Assembly (NCBI RefSeq): GCF_963675165.1
Contig: NC_087393.1
Location: 3,043,502 to 3,107,501, forward strand
Length of the DNA: 64,000 bases
Source of the DNA: Halichondria panicea
Taxonomy: Eukaryota > Porifera > Demospongiae > Suberitida > Halichondriidae
Direction: 5' to 3'
Shown here piece after piece: positions 10,521 through 21,940 of the stretch. How positions within the stretch are numbered: position 1 is the stretch's first letter; each line of letters starts with the position of its first letter. Both the position numbers and the translations under genes were made by a program. The notes beneath the pieces were generated by a model. The model did not search any database, was not told the DNA's origin, and saw nothing but the letters and a program-made list of their open reading frames with translations.

Positions 10521-13500
10521 ATGCAGAAACAACATTCAGGAATGAGTGAGGAGCACATTGCTGTACTCTCCCAGCACTGCCGGGTGTGCGGATCTCATTT
10601 TAAAAACAAGAAGAGAGTCGATCTCTTAGAGGTTTTTGGGATCGATGTCAATGAAGACCAGGATGAAATTCATATTGCCACCCTTGATGTATCATACCAA
10701 AGCAGCAGAAAAAGACAAAACGGAATACAACCCCAGGAAAGTCATTGCAACATGGTCGGCACACACTGAAAATTGCTTAGTATGCTCGAGTGATAGCGTT
10801 CACAGTGTTGGTGGGAGACCCAGTATACAAACCTGGTAGACCAGTCCTTTCTGTCAGCCATCAAACAGCAATAGCTCCCCTCAGTTTTTGTCAGAAGAAA
10901 ACAGTTTTTCAAATGCCCCCTGTGTTTAGAGATTCTAGATAGAGTGTGATACACTCGTCTGTGCCGATTGCTTGTGTACACGGTTGCAAGGGTACACGGT
11001 TGCAGAGCACATCGTGTCCTTGCTGCCATACAGAGCACCTCAGCGATTTGGACACAATCCAACCTCCGTCCAAGATTACTCTCAGGGCATTAGAAACCAT
11101 TGAGGTTACGTGCAGTGAGTGTGCAAAACGAGGGTACCTAAAACATCACAAGGCCCACGTTGATAGCACGTTGATAGCACAGAGCACTTCAACCCTGTAC
11201 CAATAGAACTCGACCCATCTGACCTTTTGAACAACTGTCACCGTTCGAGGAGAAACTACAATCGAGGCTGATCAAACGCAGTATGCACAGAGGAAGGTGA
11301 GGGAAATAATTATTACCAAAGGATTATAATCTAATTCGTACCATGTAATACATGTATTTTTTACAGCCACTGACTTTTGTACAAGTAAGCTCACCTCGAG
11401 TATCCAGTGGCAGTGCCAGCCAAACCACTCTCAAACGGCGTAGTACTGAGTAGTACTGAGCTGTTGGAAGTACGCAAAAGCGTGAGCGATGTACAGCACG
11501 AAAGGAAGACCGGGAGAAGTTGGTTGACGGACTGGGAATTCAATCGGTCTTGATGATTCCGTTTTACAAGCTACGAATCATGAAGAAGTAATACATGTAC
11601 AATAATTATAACATCTCTCTTACCTCAAGCAATTTTCGCACTTTAACCCTGTACCAATAGAACTCTACCCATCTGACCTTTTGAACTTTTGAAGAACTGT
11701 CACCGTTCGAGGAGAAACTACAATCGAGGCTGATCAAACGCAGTAGCTGAAAGTGAAGACAGGAGGAACGGTGAGGGAAATATTACCAAGGGATTATAAT
11801 CTAATTCGTACCATGTAATACATGTATTTTTTACAGCCACTGACTTTTGTGCAAGTAAGCTCACCTTGAGTATCCGGTGGCAGTGCCCAGCCAAACCACT
11901 CTCAAACGGCGTAGTACTGAGCTGTTGGAAGTACGCAAGAGGGTGAGCGGTGGTGAGGATGTACTGCAGTTGAGCAATGAGGTGGACTGGGAGAAGTTGG
12001 TTGAGGAGCTCAAGAAAACTACGGACTGCTTAGCTTGGGAATTCAATCGGTCTTGATGATTCCGTTTTACAAGCTACGAATAAGTAATACATGTACAATA
12101 ATTATCTTACCTCAAGCTCTATACAGGAAGATGCGAGCAGAAGGCAATTCACCTCAAGTCTGAGCTGGTTCCTTTCACCTTCCCACTCAGAGATGGTAGA
12201 CACACGGTAGAAATACCTATGTGCTACACTCCAAATCTGTGGGAGTACGATGACGCTGAGAGGAGGTGTAATTTCATGTAACCATACAGATACTGTGTAA
12301 CACTTTTCATCTATTTAGAGTGCACCGACTGACGTGGCACAATGGCAGGATCCCAGAGAGTGAGATATGGGTCAAGCTGGGAGGCGACAAGGGAGGAGGG
12401 AGTTCAAGGGAGGAGGGAGTTTTAAGATGAATTTTCAAATCTACAACGTCGATCACCCCAACTCCCCTGTCAATACCTGTGCGTTTTGTGTGTCCTCAGA
12501 ATAGCGTTACAGAGGTTCCAGGACGAGGTCGACAGCATGCACACCAGACATACTACCTATAACATAATTATTACAATTATAGAGGAAAGAGTATCAGGGT
12601 GTACTAGTTTCTGTCAGGTGCTTCAGGTAAATGTACACAAATATTTCATACTTCGCATATCATATTTCGCATAATTGTGATAGGGTGCCTGATAATTTCG
12701 GATCAGCTGAGGACACCACCCACAACAGAACAGTGGAGAGTAGAAGTACTGACAGCATCGTGCGGGACAACCAAAGATTTATGGCAGCAGGAGGGACAAA
12801 GCAGGAGGGACAAAGTGAAGAGCTACTTGCGTCAGGGAACCGTTTTTTAAGCAGTCAAGTAGAAAATATATTTTATTTAACACCCACCTTAACACCCACC
12901 TTTTTCTGAAATGCAGGTCTGCCCTCCAGGTCTGCATATTGGTTTGGGACCGTCTGTTCCAATTAATGGAGGATCAGTGTCATCAGTTAGAAGTTGACAG
13001 TCGTGAGAAGGGCGGTCCGTCATACATGGATGAAGCCAGAACCCGAGCTAGACATCCCTACAGAAACTTGTGTAGGGCAAATGAGCTCACCTGAATGATC
13101 TTGTGGGCAGTGTTCGGACAGGGTGAGGAAGGTGAGGATCCTGAGCTGCAAGCCCTCCGCTCCGAGCTCGAGGAGAAAGCCCTGCATGTGAACAAACTGG
13201 TAAGTGCTACATGTAATTACTACACTATAGTGTGTATGTATCATATACACACAATTTTCAGGACACTGAGTGGGCCAAACTAGACGCACTTACGAGTGCG
13301 GGTTTCAAGCGAGCCCCTTTGTTAAAGCCATAGACACTGCAGGTACTATAGTGGAACATTTGTTGGGAATCATGTCGACCGAACGCTAATTTAATTACCA
13401 AGTATTTATAATTATTGTGATGGGTTGTTTTTACAGCCAAAGAGTTTTTACAGCCAAAGAACATAGTGGAGCTTTGTAACGCAGTGGTGCTGGCAGCAGG

Positions 13501-13966
13501 TAACTACCAACCTGCTATTATGGAGAAGGCAGAGAAGATCCAGAGGACATTTTCGGTTGTATTTGATCTTTTTAGCAAGTGTCACAACATCTACAGTGAG
13601 TGTATATGCTTCCCTAGGTATAGGTAAATTATTTGTCTAAAGAAATGCCACAAATTACCTTGTAATTCCATCCAAAGATTGCACATCAAATCATTCATGA
13701 CGTACTACCGAGAGTCGTGATACCAAAAATGCATATGCTGGAGAAGCACGTAGTTGACTGGCTCAACGAGTGGAAGGTAGGATTAGGACAGATGGGCGAG
13801 CAAGGGGCAGAGTGATTCAAGCCTACTTTACTTTACTTTACTTTAATAATCTCAAGGGATCGTATCGGAACATTGCAAATGGAGTCGATAGGCTGAGATG
13901 TATGATGAGGACACACTTTATCCATGTTGCACCATGTTGCACCGTCTACCATAACGTGCCGACCTT
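10521..13966 (+). pseudogene. RAG1-like transposase, multiple frameshifts
   Basis: Reading + strand in order: (1) HCRVCGSHFK, then VFGIDVNED and IHP, then WSAHTENCLVC (10577-10800), matching the Cys/His zinc module at the RAG1 N-terminus; (2) a RING-like cluster CPLCLEIL ... LVCADCL ... TSCPCC (about 10910-11035); (3) a C2H2-like segment VTCSECAKRGYLKHHKAH (about 11104-11160); (4) a linker region, tandemly duplicated; (5) the core start WHNGRIPESEIWVKLGGDKG (from 12328), whose Asp is the candidate first catalytic acid, and IYNVDHPNSPVNT; (6) RFQDEVDSMH (about 12510), DNQRFMAAGG, CPPGLHIGLG (about 12920); (7) MHMLEKH (about 13731), the H-x4-H zinc pair, and GQMGEQGAE (13782-13808) with the candidate catalytic Glu; (8) MMRTHFIHVAP. 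The segment expected to hold the second Asp and the CxxC zinc pair is not visible. Introns are plausible (GTGAG near 11295, TTTTTTACAG near 11366). At least five frame breaks and some in-frame stops make it inactive. Confidence 0.7.
11160..12090 (+). repeat. Tandem segmental duplication inside the RAG1-like gene
   Basis: About 420-450 bp, from TTCAACCCTGTACCAATAGAACTC to GGTCTTGATGATTCCGTTTTACAAG, occurs twice (about 11180-11600 and 11641-12085). Each copy contains the end of one exon, an intron with TTTTTTACAG, and the next exon (PLTFVQVSSP...LKRRSTELLEVRK). The second copy keeps about 70 coding bases that are lost in the first. It is a partial exon duplication specific to this copy. Confidence 0.85.
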
Positions 13967-14439
13967 CTGTGAAGAGGAACCTTCTTTAGCATGCATGATA
14001 ATTTTACATGCATGATATTTTACACAGTATCAATACTTACCTGAAAGCTTCCTTTATAGTATACTGCTTGTTACTAGTCTTGGAAAACGCGTTTGTGGAC
14101 AGAAGCGCTTCTTTGCTGCAGACACCATTCATGTTGGCCACAACATGTACTTGTACAAGCAGCTACAACTAAAGCTGTGTTCGCGTGATTTTTATGAAAC
14201 GGGAAGTACAGAATTTACACATACTTAGGAACTCCCCTTCCCATGGGGATACTCCTAAGACCAGACCCATTTCCACTGGCTTGTGGTTTTTGGAATGATG
14301 TCATAATCATGTACTACATCCTGATAAACTAAGTGGTGAATTTTCATTGTTGTGAAACAGCGGTGATTAGTATAGTATCATGACTGTGTTATCTAGATCA
14401 ACGGTGCGTGTCATTCCTTAGCAACTTCTGATTGTGACT

Positions 14440-14722
14440 CTCAGAAGAAAAGAGTGCACGTGTTGACGTTTCTTCTGTGGAAACTGATGCTGTTGAACAG
14501 AGAAAGCGTATTAAGAAATATGAAGTATCTTTGCAACAATACCAACTGAGAGAACACAAACTAAGTAAAAGAACTTGAGACAAACTTGAAGGCAGTAAAG
14601 AATGAGGCAAGAAGAAAAGTTGTCAGTGTAAGAACATTTTGGAAAGATGATCAACGTAGTAGAAGTGGTATAATTCTTAAGAAAGCGATGCAGACTAGTA
14701 ATTCACAAGCAGTCATTTATTT
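14440..14722 (+). pseudogene. Unrecognised coiled-coil-like ORF fragments
   Basis: Two open stretches in different frames: one with VETDAVEQRKRIKKYEVSLQQ, charged and helix-like, ending in a stop at about 14578; the second with VVSVRTFWKDDQRSRSGIIL. A one- or two-base shift would separate them. I do not recognise the family. They lie just outside the right end of the RAG1-like element and could belong to another repeat. Confidence 0.3.
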
Positions 14723-14810
14723 GTGCTCTAGCTGTCAATGCAGTCCTGTATATGTACGTGACTAATAATTATGACTATTACCATTTGTAATGATTAAATA
14801 ATACATGTAA

Positions 14811-16760
14811 TCAATTCAGAATTGGAATAGAAAACAGTACATTCTCAGTGTTTCTAAGGTGATCAGTAGAAACTATTACAATACTTGAAATGTTCTCTAC
14901 AGGGATAATTGAATTCACATTAGAAGGAAGCCAAAGTTCAACTGGTTTTCCGACTATGAAACAATCAGGGTGGATCATCGGCCAATTTACACATGCAAAC
15001 ACGTGTGACTTCAAAGTGTGACTTCAAATTGTTTCCAGGTAGAGTTATTGAAGAGTTATTGAGTGGGTAAGAAAAAATTCCATAATCGGGGATCTCCTTC
15101 ATAAATACTTGGGGGAGCATTATTTGTAGAAAAGGTGAAAACTGGACCTGCTAGTACATACGGATTTTGAGAGAAATGATGATTACAGGACTTAAGTCTG
15201 TGACCATTCCATGAGAATTTTCTATAAGTGGTAGAAGTCACTTAAAAGCAGGTCAGAGTGTTCTGGATATAGGTTTTGGTACAAATTTTTTAGGACAAGG
15301 AGAAGATCTGATGATAAGGACAAAATAATGGATTTGCAACCGACTTCTACAAAGGTCTTTGAACTTGTAATATCTTGATCACACGAGAGAGTTAAAGGCC
15401 TTCATTCGCATTAATTGCAGTTCAATTGATCTATTGTTGTTGGGTTGTCTAGTCTACCCAGCACTTCATTGTATCGCTCAAAAGGATACAACCAGTACGA
15501 ACGAAACGGTCCAAAATCGTTGATGAAGAAGTAAGGTGGAGATGCAAATGAATATTAGGTGTAAGCTGGCACATCGCAAAAGGAGAGCATCAGCTATACG
15601 AAGGTCATCATGTGTGGGGTGTACTTTACACAGCTTGCTAATACAAAATGTCTCCAGCATTCATTCCGTAAGCAATAGATAGAAAAATACTTTGTCCAAT
15701 TCATTCAGTAAAAGTTCCAATATCAATCTTGGTCTTGGTAGGGATTCTGCCTAGGCCAGTTGGAACCTGTTTCAGTCTCTGTTGTTTCAGTCTCTGTTCA
15801 ATCATCGTCACATCACTCTTGGTCAGTATTCCTCGTCCTATCAATATATCCAATGCCAGGTGTTTAGCAGTTCCAAGGTACAAGTTATGCATAGGATCTA
15901 TTAGGTGCATACGTACAGGATCAAAATAGAGAATATCGACATCCTGCTTTGACTTTGCTATCTTTTTCACATCGGCACGATGTCCTGACTCCTGACTCAT
16001 TTCGCAGTTTCCATGTTTGCTTATTAAGCCTTCACTAAATTCGACCAAGCTCGAACAACCTAAATTGGCACAGTGTCCCAAAAATCCACAAACCTTCCGA
16101 CAAGCTGGAAGATCACAAGCTACTCCAATAAGAGCACCTCTATCGCTAGTCTCTCCAGGTACATGAAACAATACACCATCCCATAAAGTTTTGAGTTCAG
16201 ATACAATCGTACAATCGGAGCAAGATAGGAGTTTATATTCAAAGGAGGGCCAGGTAATAGCAACACATTTTCTCGCTTAAATCGAACTGCCCTAGGGATG
16301 ACAACACACCGACAGAGTACGTTATATGCTGAAACGGAATCTACATTAAGAAGAAATGCATAATTATTTGGGGATGACAAAAAATCAGTCCCGAGTATGT
16401 ACGAAATTCTTTGCTCCGTCGTAAAAAGCTGGTTGATTCACACAACCGAACAAAATCAGGTCTCATGACAAATGCTTGGAGCAATGAAATAATACTTGAA
16501 CAACAGTACATAGAAAAAGGATATAGCCGGTTACTTCCTGTTCTGACACAATTCTCTGCTTATAGGTGCATGTCTTGACGTCTCGTCTACTACCACATTC
16601 ATTCACCGATTGAGCTATGACAACCATTACAAACACTAAACTTCTTGAAATCGTCATTTCTACCAGATATCTGAGAGAAAGCTTGTTAGCGGCAAGTTTT
16701 TTGCAACATGCTCGGCTTCCTTTGAATTTTTTCCAACGACTTTCACTTCTTGTGGAGGTA
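14811..16760 (-). pseudogene. EnSpm/CACTA-type TNP2-like transposase remnant
   Basis: On the minus strand, in order: an acidic N-terminal piece (about 16800-16720); a block around INSYLAPIV and LWDGVLFHVPGE (about 16260-16150); IGVACDLPACRKVCGFLGH (about 16130), then YFDPVRMHLIDPMHNLYLGT (about 15930-15870), the hallmark of TNP2/Transposase_21 proteins; DFGPFRSYW and PFERYNEVLG (about 15510-15450); and finally HVFACVNWPMIHPD, GKPVELW, IPVENI (about 15005-14880). These are the conserved blocks of EnSpm/CACTA transposases in the correct order, but frames change several times. No CACTA ends were found. It is a decayed, nearly full-length transposase. Confidence 0.75.
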
Positions 16761-16959
16761 GCGTATCAATATCTTCATCAATTTCTGAATCATCCTCTTC
16801 CCAGATTTCACACTACACATTTGTTGTACAAATACTCACCTTCGGCGGCTTCACTCTGTATTTCACGTGGAGTGGAGTGGGGTCAGCAATGCCTTTGGGT
16901 GATAAATCAAATAGTTCCCAGTCACTTTCTGATAAATGTGACAGGCTTTGGAGCAGACT

Positions 16960-17300
16960 ACAATTGTTGAGATTTAAATACCAGATGATAGAGCAAAGAA
17001 TTGCCTATGCATTGATATGCTTAGTTTGCACATACCTTTTTTCATACCTGAGTTATGCGCGTTGGAAACTCAATTCTGAAATAGCGGTATTGAGAAACGC
17101 CCACTTAAAGATTGCTAAATTGGGAAAAGTAAGGTAATGGTGGCTGCTTAGACAAAGCGCTTCGGTGGAACGCGTTGGATTCAGAGCATCAGTAGAAAGA
17201 CTGTAGATGACTATAAGCTAAGAAAAATTATTATGAGATTATACACTGCCATTGCTCAATACCAATATCTGCTCCAATATGGCCTTTTTCCCACAAATCA
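16960..17300. repeat. EnSpm upstream segment, inverted match to 23085-23330
   Basis: Segments such as AGCAAAGAATTGCCTATGCA, CTGCTTAGACAAAGCGC and CCTTTTTCCCA occur here and, as reverse complement in the same order, at 23085-23330. The two are diverged copies in opposite orientation. Confidence 0.7.
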
Positions 17301-17760
17301 TCAGAACATATCACATTTTCACTAAAATCACTCATATCAACAGCCCAGACTTTCGTACTATCGTTGTAGAAGAAACTCTTCTGATCCATGTTGTTTGTTT
17401 ATTATTATAGCTGAGGTTTTTCTAAATAAACCCCAGCTAAATTACAATATATTTCTCCAATAAAACGAATTGTTTTTGGCGGCTCTGCTTAATTATTAGC
17501 TAGCTAGCTAGTCTGCCTGGAGTCTGACTGTAGCTGTTCTGCCTCGCCATGAGTCAGCTGAATATGAGTGGGGATTTGTTTAGTAGGAGTGTTTAGTAGG
17601 AGTGAACAATCCTCCAAGTCCTTACACCAACAAGGCGACCATTGTCAGAGCATTCGTCAGGTGCCCACCATCGGCAAGAGAGCCTGGCAGATGTGAGTAA
17701 TAGCTCTTGAGTGAACTGCAGAAAACTAATGCCCGCTTAGAAGAGTTTGGAAACACTTTG
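17300..17760. other. No gene recognised
   Basis: AT-rich, with a short TTATAGCTGAGGTTTTTCTAA / CCAGCTAAATTA region but no supported feature. Confidence 0.35.
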
Positions 17761-17762
17761 AA

Positions 17763-17872
17763 GTCGATGGAGCAACGACTTGAATCTATTGAGTCAATCG
17801 ATATCACCAGTAGCTCAGTCGATGGAGCAATGACTTGAATCTATTGAGTCAATCGATATCACCAGTAGCTCC
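17763..17872. repeat. 55-bp direct tandem duplication
   Basis: GTCGATGGAGCAACGACTTG...CACCAGTAGCTCA occurs twice back to back (17763-17817, 17818-17872) with a single difference in the first 20 bases. Confidence 0.95.
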
Positions 17873-18430
17873 TTTAAAAAGAGAAAGAAAGTTGTTCCTG
17901 TCAAAGCTTTACATGTATATACTCAGCCATAATGACAACGATCACATTGAATCTTGTAGGGTTGTGTGCGGGACGTATACAAAACCCTATTGGAAGATGT
18001 CTATTGGAAGATAATGAAAACAATTTTGAAGGATTTGTCCTCACGTAAGTGTAGAATATTAAGATGCAGAAAATCAGAATGTAGTGAAGAGGGTGATTCA
18101 AGAGGTGAAGAGTATTGAGGCAAATTATTGGTAAGTCGCCTCGGTGTGCATGCGCAAGCGAGCTGTCTGTGTAGACTGTGGAAGTAAAACTTCTGCAAAA
18201 TAATGTAAAACTTCTGCTAAATACAATCTCTACTGAAAATTTTAGACTTGGACTATTTGGCATCGATCGTTTTTAATAATAATCATTCACATTACCCACT
18301 CCCTGTGATTATGCCTGCAATATAAGTAGCTTAATGTTATGTAGCTCTGGCACCGCACATCAGCATCCACAATGCTTTGTTGCGTTGGTAATGTTTTTTG
18401 TGGTGAATTCGTTCAAACTTTTAGTACTGT
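17873..18430. other. No gene recognised
   Basis: Short ORFs only; none has recognisable motifs. Confidence 0.35.
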
Positions 18431-18438
18431 TGTACACC

Positions 18439-19182
18439 CAGGGGCGTTTCTAGAGATTGAAGCAGGAGAGATTGAAGCAGGAGGGTGCTCAAAAGTACAG
18501 AAAAAAAAATGGAGCCGCGCGCGCGATTTTACGCCCCCGCATTTATTGCGGCGTATCTTTCATACATCCAGGTCCTCCCCCATGCAGCCTTGCAGCAAAA
18601 AAGTACAGCACACTGCCCAAGAAAAGAGCGGCTCCTACTATTCTCCTCTAGAGCTTCTCTCTTCCTAGCTACAATAATTTTTCTGTGTATCTTCTTGTAA
18701 ATGACAATAAAATAATTATAATGTATAATGTTGTAGTTTGAGTAATCTATAGTACCGGTACTATAGCTCATACTTCCCTGCTAAATACACTCAAATGGGA
18801 TCTAATACATGCATAGCGTGATAATAAGACATAATTATGAGTCAGTCATCTCCATGCACTATTCTTCTGGGGTACATCCTAGCAAACTGGTCAATCACAA
18901 TGGGGATGTCCAGTCATTCTAGTGTTAGTCATTGCTTCTCAGTATCTCTCAGTGGAGCAAGAGGTGACTGGGATAGTGCAGAGGATCTATTATGCATGCA
19001 ATTAACAACATTGGAATGGCAATACTGATTGCACATGTGATGACTTGTAATCGTTTTGTAATCGTTGTGTCAATGAGATAGAGCTGCACAGTTAGCTAGC
19101 TAGCTACTGAGTGATACGATTAGTTTCATGGTTGTCTGGGAGGACAGGGGGGTGCTCAAGCCCCCCATTGTACACGCCACTG
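18439..19182. mobile_element. Possible hAT-like non-autonomous element
   Basis: The left end CAGGGGCGT (18441) and the right end ACGCCACTG (19174-19182) are near-complementary and of the CAGxGGCGT form typical of hAT elements. I could not read a convincing 8-bp duplication, and the interior has no transposase. It is listed as a candidate only. Confidence 0.35.
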
Positions 19183-19309
19183 TAACACCAATCAAAACTT
19201 GATAAAGACTCTCTTAAGGAAGAGTCTTAAGGAGAAAGGAGCCAATCAAAGGCGTCTTAATAGAGTCAAAAGGGTAGGTTATAATAATAATTAGTGAGCT
19301 ATACGACAT

Positions 19310-19640
19310 CGTATCTTTCCCCCTGCAGAAATTGGAATTGAGGAAGGCTTCTCAGCAACATCAGTTTCCGAAGAACAAAAGAGTAAAATCCTTGTGAATG
19401 ACTTTGTGTCAAGTGAAGAAAGTACCGTGGAAAGCTCTGGTGGGACTGTTCTTAAAGTTAAACCACTTCCATGGCGATGTGAAAAGATCAATCGTTTCTT
19501 TAAAAAACTACAGAACTAAAGCTAAGAGAAAACCATCAAGGCAATCCACCCAACAGACACTTGCGGGTGACACGTCAAGCAGACCAAAGCCTATCAACTT
19601 TCCAAGTGATTTTTGGGGATTTGAACTCAACTGAAAACGA
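19310..19640 (+). pseudogene. Unrecognised ORF fragment with KPLPWRC motif
   Basis: One frame reads EEGFSATSVSEEQKSK, then VKPLPWRCEKINRFFKKL and a stop; a second frame carries on with RPKPINFPSDFWGFELN (ends 19634). A Ser/Glu-rich N-terminal part followed by a basic PLPWR block and an RPxPxNxP ending looks like the small ORFs seen in repeats of marine invertebrates, but I cannot name the family. Confidence 0.35.
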
Positions 19641-21760
19641 ACCCGAAGAAAACTCATCTCAATTATACTGTGATGATTTATTAAACTCATTCTGAATAAC
19701 TTTCCAATGAAGAAAACCACATTTAATGATTATTTTTCATTTCCAGCACAGATATTTCCAATAAGGATTCCTTAGTAAATAAATATGCCCATTCATAGTT
19801 GGGTTCCATGAGTGTTTCCATTACAGTGTTTCCATTAGATTTCTATTTGCATTTCCAGTGTATTAATTATGATATTTCCAATAATGATTCCTTTGTTGAG
19901 AAATATGCTAAGTTTCTGGATGCTTTATAATTAATTGATGATTCTCTTTAACTTAAATCCATACGAATTTCCATATTGTTTACAGATTTTAGTAAGAATT
20001 CCTGTGTATGTCGTCGTCATGATTATGTTTCCTTTAGCCTGCTATGAGTGTTGCATTCAACGTACTGTGCGATTGCCGCTTGGTTGGTTGTTCTAAAGAA
20101 AGTCGTTCAACCTACCTGTCCACTGTTAGCTAAAGTATGGATTTGTACGGATTTGTACAAGGACACTTACAAAAAAAAAAAAAAAAGTTTAAAACAAGTT
20201 GGTAGACCATTTAAGCAGCAAGCCATTTGCGTACACAGGTACTTCGACATAAGCTCTACAAGCTCTACAATAGTTGCTAAGCAGCTTTTTGACCAGAGTG
20301 CAGCCTTTTAAAGGCCACACATACTTCCAGCCGTTGACATCTCCATAGCAACTTCATTGGGGGCGGAGATAACTAATTTGGTGGGTTTAATGCAAACTAA
20401 AGTGATAGAACTGTTGTAACTGTTGTCGAGATTGTGTGCGGCATTCAAGAATCACGGTCTGGGAAACTATGTCAGCGATCTTGAGGATAACTGCAGCGAC
20501 TGTCAGATATTTCAGGTAACTGGCACTACACCAAAATTTAAATTTCAACGAAACCTGCTGAAACCTCACTGACATACTAGTTGCCTGCCATATTTTTGTG
20601 TACAAGAGAACATGAAACAATGCTAGCTATTATTGTAGCTAAAAGTCTTGTAATCCAATGAAGTGGTCTGAGGTCAGCTGGAAAAAACTGAGTATTTTGT
20701 CGTCAAATTTTGTTGGCTGCATAGCTTCTAGGTGACCAGTATTCGATGCCTAAAGACTTACTGGAGGGCGAGTCGAAGAGATCTTGTTCATAGAGACCTT
20801 ACAGCAAAAAATATATCCCTCTACAGTCGCCATATTAGCAGCTAGAAATGGCCGTAACTTTGTTTCAACTTACTCTCTTGGGAAAAACTCTTCGAGTCGC
20901 CTTATTATACAAACAGCAGACTATACGGTAAGGAGGGGTTTCCTGATGCTTAGAATTGACGACAAGTGATGACAAGTGACCATTGCCAGATGAGAGCCAC
21001 GCAAATTTGAGCGTGGGTGGGAACTGTATACCGTAACCTTAAACACATATTCTGAACGCCACGGTAATCGGTGAACAATCATAGAGTCCACATTCGTCAT
21101 CACGGTCAGCCAGTTTTTCTTTTTCTTTTGGTCTTCAGTAAGTTCTTTCAGTAAGTTCTTTCAGGAGTAGTTTCGAATAAATTGATATTGTCATCATCAG
21201 TGTTTAGTATGTACAGTATGTACGCTCCGGAGACAATTTTTGTCGCTTTGCCCCGGTCAGTCATTTTTATAGGAGTCGTTTTCCACGTCCCAGCGTGGAT
21301 ACTGCAAACATAGTTACCAAACCACCCTTTATTGCACTTTTTCTGCAGTTGGCCCTGCAGAACCCAGAATAGCTCCATAAAAAAATCTTACTTTGACTAG
21401 TGCTTCCACTTGATATCTTCTAGCTCCTGCAGCATTTCTTTCACCACTTTGTAGCTGAGATTTCAATATTTCGTTTACTTAGCAGAGGCTGCAAAAACGC
21501 ATTGATTTTACATTGATCATGCTAGACAGGAAGTAATTAGTGGGCGAAAGCAAACGAATAGGACTATTCTTTCATCTGGAAGAAAACCGGCAGAAAACCA
21601 GGGTCACCAGACAGCTCACTGTAAGCTCACTGTAATTAATTTATTCAATTTACATCATCTACAGAACTTGGTCGCAGCCGCTAGGATTTTTTAGTGTTCT
21701 ATCAAGAGTGCTGTTCTATCAAGAGTGCGAACGTAGGCATACTGTATATCAGATGTATGT
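19641..21760. other. No gene recognised
   Basis: AT-rich sequence with a poly-A stretch at 20171-20186 and several microduplications. Nothing coding is supported. Confidence 0.4.
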
Positions 21761-21940
21761 GGAGAGTAACGTGATTTCCTGTATCTGTCACAAGCTTGGA
21801 ATTTGCACACTGACCAATCCGCACACTGACCAATCCAAGCGTGGGTGATGTAATCTATTAACTAATCTACTTTCTTGATAGGATTGGTCAGTGTGCAAAT
21901 TCCAAGCTTGTGACAGATACAGGAAGTCACGTTACTCTCC
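21761..21940. repeat. Hairpin MITE, ~62-bp arms
   Basis: GGAGAGTAACGTGATTTCCTG to GACCAATCC is repeated inverted from GGATTGGTCAGTGTGC to GTTACTCTCC with a loop of about 60 bp. The arms differ by one short tandem duplication (GCACACTGACCAATCC twice) and isolated bases. No coding content. Confidence 0.85.

Larger units (their letters stand above)
10061..14365 (+). mobile_element. RAG1-like TIR transposon, 4.3 kb, degraded
   Basis: The left end CACCGCTGTTTCA (10061-10073) and its perfect reverse complement (14353-14365) form 13-bp inverted ends. A second, subterminal inverted match (CCACTTAGTTT at 10079-10089 and its reverse complement near 14327) lies a little further in. ATTA precedes the left end (10057-10060) and follows the right end (14366-14369), a candidate 4-bp target duplication. 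Between them lies a broken + strand gene similar to RAG1 in both its N-terminal zinc modules and its catalytic core. CAC-starting ends with a 4-bp duplication are as in Chapaev-type (CMC) elements; RAG1-like N-terminal modules are known in N-RAG-TP elements of molluscs. Transib/RAGL elements instead make 5-bp duplications. I favour a Chapaev/N-RAG-TP-like element, with RAGL as the alternative. Confidence 0.75.

Noticed and set aside
18457-18771. Overlapping ORFs near 18.5 kb
   Set aside because: Several frames are open on both strands at once in a GC-rich patch; no motif supports any of them.
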